64,000 nt of DNA from contig NZ_CP100001.1 in the NCBI RefSeq assembly GCF_024138165.1, positions 124,001 through 188,000 on the forward strand, given 5' to 3'. Within the stretch, counting starts at the first letter, position 1; each line of letters begins with the position of its first letter. The position numbers and the translations under genes are program-made. The notes under the pieces are model-generated. The model was not told where the DNA came from, did no database searches, and was given only the letters and a program-made list of their open reading frames with translations. Shown here piece after piece: positions 44,573 to 52,064 of the stretch. Origin of the DNA: Halorussus vallis. GTDB taxonomy: Archaea > Halobacteriota > Halobacteria > Halobacteriales > Haladaptataceae.

Positions 44573-44779
44573 ATGGACTGGATGCGAAGCTACGAACTGC
44601 GGAACGCGGTCGTCGGTGCCGCGGGGCTCGTACTGACGGTGACGCTGGCCGGTCCGGGTCGGCGTGTCGTCGACGTGGGGCCGGTATCCTTCGACTTGTT
44701 CTACGTTCCGCTGGTTCTGTTCGGGGCGCTGTTCGTCTCGGCGGTTTTCTACCTCACCCGGTCGGCTGACGAACCGTAG
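44573..44779 (+). CDS. small two-helix membrane protein
   Basis: A 68-aa ORF with two hydrophobic segments (NAVVGAAGLVLTVTLAG and LFYVPLVLFGALFVSAVFYL) joined by a short charged loop. It begins MDWMRSYELR; Met4 could also start. The function is unknown. Confidence 0.6.
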   Translation: MDWMRSYELRNAVVGAAGLVLTVTLAGPGRRVVDVGPVSFDLFYVPLVLFGALFVSAVFYLTRSADEP

Positions 44780-44957
44780 GTCGGCCGCACCGAATCTCCA
44801 CATCGTTCGCGTCGACTCACGGGGAGCGCGCCGGGCGGCCCACTCGTTCGGAGACGGATCAGCGAGGCACCGAACCGGGAGTAGCCGACGCCGCCCGCCA
44901 AAGCGACGCGAACTCCCCGCGCCCGCCCCGAACTGAGACGCGAACAACCGGGTCCGA

Positions 44958-44974
44958 TTTTGGCCGGCCTAAAA
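44958..44974. promoter_or_regulatory. iron box 1 of the second binding-protein promoter
   Basis: TTTTGGCCGGCCTAAAA has one degenerate left-half base. It sits upstream of the TATA-like element at about 44983-44990, exactly as in the promoter at 4262-4311 (mirror arrangement). Confidence 0.75.
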
Positions 44975-44994
44975 ATCGGAAGGAATTTGTATCG

Positions 44995-45010
44995 TTTAGG
45001 CGAGCCTAAA
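44995..45010. promoter_or_regulatory. iron box 2, overlapping the predicted transcription start
   Basis: TTTAGGCGAGCCTAAA lies between the TATA-like stretch and the ATG at 45013, only 2 nt from the start codon. Tight iron control of the downstream gene is implied, even though the gene is interrupted. Confidence 0.8.
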
Positions 45011-45012
45011 TC

Positions 45013-46245
45013 ATGGTAGGCGATTCAGACCGGCGACCCGGTCCGACGCGCAGAGACTACGTGAAGTACGGCGGCGCGCTCCTCAGTGGCGGCCTGCTCG
45101 CGGGGTGTACCGGCAACGGTGAATCCGCGGCGCGACCCGAAACGACGGAGACGGACGGAGCGGCAGAAGCCGAAACCGACGCCACGACGACCGCCGCGGC
45201 CGACGGCCCGTACTCGGTGACGATGGCGCCGATGGGCGAAGTCGAGTTCGAGTCGGTCCCCGAGAGCGTCTTCACCCGGCTGACCCACCACGCGGGGATG
45301 GCGTTCGCACTCGGCCGCGGCGACGACGTCAACGCGCTCCACGCGCCCGAGTACTACGACGCGCTGTGGAACCAGTTCACGCCGCGTCTGCCGGGGGTCA
45401 CGCTCGACTGGACGGGGGCGTACTCCTCGTGGAAGGCGAGCAAGGAGTAGCTCTACGAACTCGACAGCGACGTGCACCTGGCCGACCCGGCGTGGGTGAC
45501 CCGGCTCGGGAACTGGAGCGTCGCCGACGTCGAGGAGGTGGCGGAGAACATCGGGCCGTGGTTCGGCAACTCTCTGAGCGACCGCCACCAGAAGCCCTCG
45601 AAGGAGTGGGCCGACGAGTATCGGCACTACGGCCTGTGGGAGCAGTTCGAGAAGGTCGCGAAGGTGTTCAAGGAGGAGGCGCGCTACGAGGCGCTCGCGG
45701 GCGTCCGGGCGGAGCTCCTCGGAACCATCGAGGAGAAGTTGCCGCAGAAGGGCGAACGCCCGACGGTCGCGATGGTCGCCTCGGCCGACATCGAGAAGGA
45801 GATCTGGGCGTACACGACGAGCAACCCCGGATTCCTGACCTCTCACACCCGCCCGCTCGAGCCTCGCGACGCCTTCGGCGGGACGGTCGAGTCGGGGACG
45901 GTGGTCGACTTCGAGGCGCTGCTGGAGGCCGACCCGGACGTGCTGCTGTTCCTCGGGGGGTTCCAGCCTGGAACTAACATGGCCGAACTCCGGTCGACGC
46001 TCGAATCCGACCCGGTCGCCGCGGAGATTTCGGCGGTGCAAAACGGTCGCGTCCACCCGCAAGGCGCGCGCTACCAAGGACCGATACTCAACCTCTTCCA
46101 GTTGGAGATGACGGCCAAACAACTCTACCCCGAGCAGTTCGGCGAGTGGCAGACGTACGACGACGGCCCGTATCCGGAGTTCCCCGAGGCGGAGCGACTG
46201 TTCGACCGGCAGGCCGTCGCGGACGCCATCAACGGAACCCTCTGA
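45013..46245 (+). pseudogene. siderophore-binding lipoprotein interrupted by an in-frame amber codon
   Basis: 410 in-frame codons encode a paralogue of the lipoprotein at 3052. Tat start RRDYVKYGG, lipobox LLAGC (Cys32) and the domain are present, but codon 146 (45448-45450) is TAG. The paralogue reads VSKEVFYQLDADVHVIDP; here it reads ASKE, stop, LYELDSDVHLADP, so the amber replaces one residue and the frame continues to a normal end at 46245. Downstream codon use and motifs are intact, suggesting a recent mutation, a sequencing error, or readthrough. The promoter with two iron boxes is preserved. Confidence 0.88.
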
Positions 46246-46372
46246 CCGCGAGCCATGCGGAGCGACGTTCGGTCGTGGCAGGACGACCAGAAGAGAGGCG
46301 CATAGCCGGACGGTCGGCCGAATCCGGCCCGCCCGGGTCGTATCTCGCCGGTTCCGAATCGGGCGAACGCGT

Positions 46373-46693
46373 CTACTGCAGATACACTTCGTGTACCTTG
46401 ATCGCGGTCGCAACCGTCAACGCGGCGACGACCCCCGCAGCTAACGATTTAATCATAATCGCCGCGGTCGTGACGACCACGAACAGCATCGCGGGCAGAA
46501 AGCCGGCCACGGGGCGGTCGGCTGCGAAATCGGATACGACGTTCACGACCAGACCCGCAGCGATGCCGGCGACGAGGACTAGCCAGTTCAGGTACAAATC
46601 GTGCGTGTACCAGAAGAACACCGCCACCGTCGCCATCACGACGAGCGCAGCAACGTCCTGCCACCCGTCAGCGCGCAACGAACTCACACTCAT
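46373..46693 (-). CDS. small membrane protein (lower GC)
   Basis: A 106-aa protein with about four hydrophobic segments, including VAALVVMATVAVFFWYTHDL, LVLVAGIAAGLVVNVV and MLFVVVTTAAIMIKSLAAGV. Base composition is visibly less GC-rich than in the neighbours, which suggests recent arrival along with the region to its right. Homologues are unknown to me. Confidence 0.7.
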   Translation of the reverse strand: MSVSSLRADGWQDVAALVVMATVAVFFWYTHDLYLNWLVLVAGIAAGLVVNVVSDFAADRPVAGFLPAMLFVVVTTAAIMIKSLAAGVVAALTVATAIKVHEVYLQ

Positions 46694-46889
46694 ACTAAAT
46701 TACAGTCTGTGCTGATAACGCAATAGCGTTCTGATGACGCAGACCGCGGAGTAGAGGACTCCTTCGAAACTAGTACGTGCCTGATTTCAGGGTCGACCAG
46801 TCGTTCCGGAGAACGGGACTTTGCCAGAAGTCACGTTCGCTAACCTCGCGGCACGGAAATGATATACGTCAAACATTCGAACGGAGGAT

Positions 46890-47291
46890 ATGAATCGTCG
46901 GCAGTTTTTCGCGCTTCTCGCTGGTAGTGTTGGAAGTGAATGTGCAAGCCGGCTTCCCTCCACCAGTTTACGAACCAGGACGCGGACTCCCACCGCAGAG
47001 TCGCACGACAAAGAGGCGAACGACTTACCCGTAGAAAATACCGATGACGAAGAACATCACGTTTCGATTCGGATTCTGAAAGACGGGAAGGAGGTGTACA
47101 CGTGGGAACGGACAGTCGGGCCTCACTCTCGGACCGAGTTGACGGATATCGTGAAATACGGCGTCTACACCGTCGAATTCTCCGTCAATGGACGAACTTC
47201 GACGAAGGAGTGGAGAGCCGGAGGTTGTTACCGTCACAGAGTAGAGATAAACGAAACGGGGGCAGCGAAACTGGACGGGAGTGTTTGCTAG
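46890..47291 (+). CDS. secreted or lipid-linked protein of unknown function (low GC)
   Basis: A 133-aa ORF. MNRRQFFALLAGSVGSECAS looks like a Tat signal with a possible lipid Cys. The mature part is acidic, then has beta-rich stretches (HHVSIRILKDGKEVYTWERTV, YGVYTVEFSVNGRTSTKEW), consistent with an Ig-like or copper-type beta sandwich. Codon use is AT-richer than in the surrounding genes, suggesting transfer. Confidence 0.65.
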   Translation: MNRRQFFALLAGSVGSECASRLPSTSLRTRTRTPTAESHDKEANDLPVENTDDEEHHVSIRILKDGKEVYTWERTVGPHSRTELTDIVKYGVYTVEFSVNGRTSTKEWRAGGCYRHRVEINETGAAKLDGSVC

Positions 47292-47485
47292 TTCGTTGTT
47301 CAGCGCACCCCGGTAGCGTCACGTTCACAGCTGTGTTTTCGGTGAGGTTTGGGGGATAGGGAGGGACGATTGGTGTGACGAACATCTCATATTCGCAACG
47401 ACTGGGCGGTAGATGGATATCGCGCCACAAGGTTTACTACGAAATTACTGCTCGAGCATCTGTCGCCGGAGAGCGTTGAAACCCG

Positions 47486-48760
47486 TCAGTCCGCTCCATC
47501 GAACGCCTCGGCGAGTTCCGCCCGCATGAACTCCCGTCGGACCCGGCGGGCGCGCTCGTCCGAGAGGTAGTTGGTCATCACGACCTGCGGGTCGTCGCTG
47601 CCCTGTTCGGCGGCGATGTCCTCCAAGCCGTCGAGCACTGCGCCGAGGACCGAGGTGTAGGTGTCGTACCAGTATCGCCGGCAGAGCTGCGGACTCGGCC
47701 GCTCGCCGTCGATGTCCTGGGGTAGGCCCGCACGGTCGGCGAGGTCGCGGAACCACGCCCAAATGCGCTCGCGGGTGACGTGCGGGTCCTCGCCCTGCGC
47801 CGACGGGAAGAGGTACCCCTGCCAGTCGTCGCGCTCGGCGAGTTCCGCGAGCCGAGCGTCCAGCGCGTCGAGGCCGTAGAGGACGTTCACCTCGCCCGGT
47901 CCGTTCTTGCGCTCCTCGAAGGCGAGGTAGGGCACTTCGTCGTCGGCCACGTCGCGGACCACCTGCGAGACGTGGAGGGCGGCGACCTCGTTTGCGCGGA
48001 GGCCCCACCCGGCGAGCGCCACGACCAGGAGGCGTTCGCGGGTCGACTCGGCGGCCCGGACGAGCGCCCGCACGTGGGCGGCCGACAGCGGCGAGGGGTC
48101 CGTGTCCTCGACCTGCCACTTGAACTCGTCGTAGAGGCCGGTCGCGGGGTTGACCGCCGCGAGGCGGCGACCGACGAGGTGCTGGTACCAGGCGTCGACG
48201 ACGCCCCGGACGCGAATCTTCGTCCGCGCGCCGTAGTCCCGGGCGTTGAGCCAGTCGAACGCGGCGTAGCAGGCGTCGACCGCTTCGTAGGTCGGCACGT
48301 CGGCGTCGCGGGCGACCGGCGCGAGGAGTTCGTCGGTCCCGTTGGCCTCGCGGTACGCGCGCACGTAGAGGTTCAACCGGCGGCGCTTGGTTTCGATGGA
48401 CGACTCGCTGAGCGCGTGACGGGTCCGGCGACGGTCGAGGAACGTCTCCAGCGCCTCGCGGGTGCGGTCGTGGTCGGTCGCCCACTCGTATCCCTCCTCG
48501 CCGCCGAGTCCGAGGTCCTCCCGCCAGAAATCTCCGAGAGAGCGGTCGTGGTGGCGACGGAGCGCCGCGAGGAACGACCGGAGGCCGCGCTCGCGGAACC
48601 ACCGGTGAGTCGGTCGGTCGGTTTCGGGGTCCCGACCGTCGGCGGCGAGACGCGGGGCGATCTCGTCCCAGTACAGCGCTCGGAAGTCGGCCAGCGAGCA
48701 GGTCGTCCACCGGACGTCGGCGAAGGGGTCGGCGTCGGCGGTCGAGTCGGTCGCCGTCAC
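47486..48760 (-). CDS. tyrosine recombinase/integrase (XerC/D-like)
   Basis: A 424-aa protein. The N-terminal core-binding half (LETFLDRRRTRHALSESSIETKRRRLNLY) is SAM-like. The catalytic half shows the first Arg (ALAGWGLRANEVAALHVSQV), a central acid-Lys strand (LAFEERKNGPGE), a degenerate HxxR box (PSPQLCRRYWYDTY) and a likely nucleophile Tyr in VMTNYLSDERARRV. The HxxR His appears replaced by Leu/Cys, so activity is uncertain. It may once have integrated the low-GC segment beside it. No tRNA gene is near. Confidence 0.82.
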   Translation of the reverse strand: MTATDSTADADPFADVRWTTCSLADFRALYWDEIAPRLAADGRDPETDRPTHRWFRERGLRSFLAALRRHHDRSLGDFWREDLGLGGEEGYEWATDHDRTREALETFLDRRRTRHALSESSIETKRRRLNLYVRAYREANGTDELLAPVARDADVPTYEAVDACYAAFDWLNARDYGARTKIRVRGVVDAWYQHLVGRRLAAVNPATGLYDEFKWQVEDTDPSPLSAAHVRALVRAAESTRERLLVVALAGWGLRANEVAALHVSQVVRDVADDEVPYLAFEERKNGPGEVNVLYGLDALDARLAELAERDDWQGYLFPSAQGEDPHVTRERIWAWFRDLADRAGLPQDIDGERPSPQLCRRYWYDTYTSVLGAVLDGLEDIAAEQGSDDPQVVMTNYLSDERARRVRREFMRAELAEAFDGAD

Positions 48761-49193
48761 GTCGACCCCCCCGGCGAGCGGTTCGGGCGTCGGCCGACCG
48801 CCGGCGCCTTACGCCGGCGGTCGGCCGTTCTTCGGGGAGAAGGAGGGAGGAGGCGACTCGCGTTTCGAGATACCGGTTTCGCAGCGGCCATATTCGGCAC
48901 TCTCGGCCGACGTGTCTTAGTACTTACTGTTTCGTGGAACTAACGGTCCGCTGTGGCCTGTCAGACCCACGAATGAAGCGGCGTAGACGCGTAAACTCCA
49001 TAGAGCGATATGGAATCTGGCTAGAGTTCCTGAGGCACGGAGCTGTCTCTGGGCTCGTTCACGGGGCCGGCGGTATCTCGACTTCGACATCGATTTCGAA
49101 GCTAAGACGACCGAAAGACGGCGAAGACGGTGCTCCGGGTTCTGGAAGATGGCCGCACGGAACGTCCGAGAACCGACGATGGACCGCGCCGAG
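48761..49193. other. 433-bp region without a convincing gene
   Basis: It contains an inverted repeat at 48791-48827 and then AT-richer sequence with overlapping weak ORFs on both strands, none with good codon bias or a recognisable domain. The region could be the remains of a mobile element or an attachment region. Confidence 0.45.
48791..48827. repeat. inverted repeat (16-nt arms, 5-nt loop)
   Basis: CGGCCGACCGCCGGCG pairs exactly with CGCCGGCGGTCGGCCG around CCTTA. It lies about 30 nt upstream of the integrase start codon. Confidence 0.9.
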
Positions 49194-50456
49194 TCAGGAG
49201 ACGATACCTCGAACCTGGCCGAGCGCGTTCCGCCAGTCGCGGATAAACGGGCCGGGGTCCGAGAGGTCGAGGTAGTCGAAGCGGGGGTGGCGAGCGAGCG
49301 ACGCGGCGATGTCGAACGCGGTTCCGGCGAGGGAAGGTCGTTCGACGAGGGGATAGTCCTCGAACTCGATGCTGAGCAGGTGGAGGAGTTCACCACGCAA
49401 GAGGTGGCCCGCCGTTCCCACCTCGTACTCGATCGGTCCCTCGATCGGTCGGTCGGTTGCGAGCGACCAGTAGAGGTAGGGGAAGTCGACGCCGGCCTGG
49501 ACGGTGAAGGGAAGCGACGACCAGATTCTGGGGTTGACCTCCATGAGTTCGAACTCGCCGGTGTCGGGGTCGCGCAGGAACTCGACCATCGCCAGGCCGT
49601 GCCAGTCCAACTCGTCCAGCAGCGCGAGCCCCGCGGTTTCGAGGGCGGGGATGTCGACCGTCTCGCGGTAGGCGCTCGGACCCCCGCAGTACTTCAGTCC
49701 CCGTCGCTGGCGGTGCTGGAACGTCGCGACGGGGTCGCCGCGGTCGTACAGCGCGATGAACGCGTACTCGTCGGCGGTCGGGACGTACTCCTGTATCAGG
49801 GGCACGTGGCCCATCTCGGCGACCAACTTCTCGCGGTCGGGGTCGTCGCCAGCCGGGAGGTAGACCGTCGAGTGGCCTTCGACACGATTCGTCTCGAACT
49901 CCGGGAAGTACTCGGTCGCGTGCACCGTGTACCGGGGTTTCGCGATGGTGTGGTCGGCGGAGAACTCCCAGTCGTCGAGGGTTTCCGTAATCGGCGTCGA
50001 GACGCCGGCGGCCTCCGCGGCGTCGAAGAGTTCGACCCGGTCCTGGACCCGCCGGAGCGTGGAGAGCGACGGCCAGGGCGTGCGGATGGAGTCGGCGAGC
50101 GTCTCCTTGTTCCGGGCCAGCACGTAGACGTCGGCCTCGCGGAGCGGGATTATCGTCGCGACGTCGTCACGTCGAGCGAGGTCGAGGAGCGCGTCCTCGT
50201 AAGCCCCCAGGTCGTTCGTCGGGTCGGGGACAGAAACCGCCTCGTCGCAGTACTTGGAACTGAATCCGGGCGGACTCGTCCGTTCGGAGAAGGCGACGGT
50301 TCCGATGCCCCGTCGGCCGAGCGACCGCAAGCAGGCCGTACTGCTCGCTACGTCGATAGCCGGAACGGCGACCTTTCCCGCCGTCGGACGCTCCCCGTCG
50401 CTCTCGCTCTCGTCGTCGGTTTCGCTGACCAGTCCCCGGCCCATTCCCTCTTTCAA
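49194..50456 (-). CDS. ATP-grasp carboxylate-amine ligase-like protein
   Basis: A 420-aa protein of the ATP-grasp fold. It has a Rossmann-like N-terminal part (VAVPAIDVASSTACLRSLGRRGIGTV), TIAKPRYTVHATEY (ATP Lys), VPLIQEYVPTADEYAFIALYD and the metal-binding FELMEVNPRIWSSLPFTVQAG near residue 325. Members join a carboxylate to an amine or thiol. The N-terminal 30 residues are a disordered acidic lead. A TATA-like TATATA lies about 22-25 nt upstream. Substrate and pathway are unknown. Confidence 0.85.
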   Translation of the reverse strand: MKEGMGRGLVSETDDESESDGERPTAGKVAVPAIDVASSTACLRSLGRRGIGTVAFSERTSPPGFSSKYCDEAVSVPDPTNDLGAYEDALLDLARRDDVATIIPLREADVYVLARNKETLADSIRTPWPSLSTLRRVQDRVELFDAAEAAGVSTPITETLDDWEFSADHTIAKPRYTVHATEYFPEFETNRVEGHSTVYLPAGDDPDREKLVAEMGHVPLIQEYVPTADEYAFIALYDRGDPVATFQHRQRRGLKYCGGPSAYRETVDIPALETAGLALLDELDWHGLAMVEFLRDPDTGEFELMEVNPRIWSSLPFTVQAGVDFPYLYWSLATDRPIEGPIEYEVGTAGHLLRGELLHLLSIEFEDYPLVERPSLAGTAFDIAASLARHPRFDYLDLSDPGPFIRDWRNALGQVRGIVS

Positions 50457-50669
50457 TAAGTCGAAACGCCCTATATACGTTGCGGGCCTCTTTAAAAGAA
50501 GCTCGCGGACGAGACGGAGCGTAGAGTGGCCAGTCGACCGACACGTTATCGCGCCTCCCGCCGTCGGTTCTACACCCGTCGTCCACCCGCGCCGGTCGGT
50601 TTCTCGCTCGGCGGCCCGACCCGGGTCGTCTCACATCTCCCTCTCCGTCGCGCCGGCCCAGACCGCGGG

Positions 50670-51206
50670 TCAGACCAGCGACTCCGGGCGGTCGCCGAGG
50701 TAGTCGAAGACGGCCCCGAGCGTGAAACCGTACGACAGGTGGGCGATGAACGTCAGCACGACGTACAGCACCAGGGCGACGCCGACGTAGCCTTCGTAGA
50801 ACGCGAGGACGAATCCCGTCCAGAGGACGGCGCCGAACGGCAGTCCCTTCGTCGCGTACTTCTTCCCCGGAAGGTACGACCCGATCGACGCGAACAGGAG
50901 CGGCCACATCACCATCCCCGTCAGCAGGAACAAGATATAGCCGACGGCCGCCGGGTTCGTCGCCATCAGCGCGTCGAGTCCGGTCAGTTCGGCGAGTTCT
51001 GCGAACGAATTGAGGTCGAACGCGCCCAGCGACGTCGCGACGAGCAGTCCCACCGTGAGCGCACCGGTCCCGACCAGGCCGCCGACCGCGCCGATGAGTC
51101 CGTCGGTGACGATGCCGGCGAGGTTGTCGAAGTCGGGGTCGGCCGCCGCGGTTTCGTGGTCGTTGACGGCGATGTCCGAGCCCAAGTCTCTCTCTTCCCC
51201 ATCCAT
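50670..51206 (-). CDS. membrane protein beside the cox cluster (DUF6789-like)
   Basis: A 178-aa protein with an acidic N-terminal 30 residues, then four membrane segments (GAVGGLVGTGALTVGLLVAT, AVGYILFLLTGMVMWPLLFASIGSYL, GAVLWTGFVLAFYEGYVGVAL, VVLTFIAHLSYGFTLGAVF). Genes of this type are commonly divergent from haloarchaeal cytochrome c oxidase genes, as here, which suggests a role with the oxidase. ATG 51206 is chosen from domain content. Confidence 0.78.
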   Translation of the reverse strand: MDGEERDLGSDIAVNDHETAAADPDFDNLAGIVTDGLIGAVGGLVGTGALTVGLLVATSLGAFDLNSFAELAELTGLDALMATNPAAVGYILFLLTGMVMWPLLFASIGSYLPGKKYATKGLPFGAVLWTGFVLAFYEGYVGVALVLYVVLTFIAHLSYGFTLGAVFDYLGDRPESLV

Positions 51207-51296
51207 GTTAGATGTTACCACTTCTAGAATCAAAAAGGTTCCTGAGGCTCTGAACCGACGAAACTGATAAGTCAATGCACGTTGGTGACATTTATC

Positions 51297-52064
51297 ATGG
51301 TACCGCCGGGCACGCTCTCGGCCGGCGTCGCGACGCAGATGGTCGGTCCCGACGGTCTGATTCCGACGGGGTCGAGAGTGGTAGTTTTCCGACAGATTTT
51401 CACGGTGTTCCTGGTGCTGGGGACGCTCGTCGGAGTCGTCGTCGTCAGTTACATGGTGTACAGCGCGTACAAGTATCGCGAGGAGGGCGGGCGCGGCGAC
51501 GTCCAGGCTTCGCGACCGGGCCAACTCCCCTCCGAGAGCGGGGGCGGCCGGAAACTGTTCGTCTCGTTCGGGTTGAGTACGGTCATCGTCGTCTCGCTCA
51601 TCCTCTGGACGTACGGAACGTTACTGTACGTCGAGGGCAACGCCGCATCCGAGGACGGCGACGAGTTCGAAGTGGAGGTGCGCGGCTACCGGTTCGGCTG
51701 GGAGTTCGTCTATCCGAACAACCACACGACCACGGGCACGCTACGAGTGCCCGCCAACGAGACGGTCAACCTGCGGGTCACCTCCGAGGACGTGTTCCAC
51801 ACGTTCGGCGTCCCCGGTTTACGGGTGAAGACCGACGCGATTCCCGGTCAGTGGACAGACACGTGGTTCACCGGCGAAGAAACCGGCACCTACGAGGCGC
51901 GGTGCTTCGAACTCTGCGGGGCGGGTCACTCCTACATGACCGCCGACGTCGTGGTGATGGAGCCGTCGGCGTTCGACCGGTGGTACGCCAGCACGGCGAA
52001 CAACTCCAGTAGCTCTGCCGGCGGAGCGAACGCGTCCGCCGTTCGCGGGGAGGTGGTCGGATGA
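51297..52064 (+). CDS. coxB: cytochrome c oxidase subunit II
   Basis: A 255-aa protein with two membrane helices and an extracellular cupredoxin domain. The CuA site is intact: DVFHTFGVPGLRVKTDAIPG (His) and ARCFELCGAGHSYM (Cys-x3-Cys-x3-His-x2-Met). It accepts electrons and passes them to subunit I. ATG 51297 has a TATA-like stretch upstream; ATG 51282 is an alternative. The stop overlaps the next gene's ATG. Confidence 0.94.
   Translation: MVPPGTLSAGVATQMVGPDGLIPTGSRVVVFRQIFTVFLVLGTLVGVVVVSYMVYSAYKYREEGGRGDVQASRPGQLPSESGGGRKLFVSFGLSTVIVVSLILWTYGTLLYVEGNAASEDGDEFEVEVRGYRFGWEFVYPNNHTTTGTLRVPANETVNLRVTSEDVFHTFGVPGLRVKTDAIPGQWTDTWFTGEETGTYEARCFELCGAGHSYMTADVVVMEPSAFDRWYASTANNSSSSAGGANASAVRGEVVG

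Noticed and set aside
45448-45450. UAG read as pyrrolysine
   Set aside because: Pyrrolysine needs pylT and pylS, which are known in methanogens and some bacteria. Nothing here suggests them, and one residue in a binding-protein loop would be an odd site.
48934-49275. ORF between the recombinase and ATP-grasp genes
   Set aside because: No codon bias or domain, overlaps an equal-quality frame on the other strand, and lies in composition-shifted DNA.
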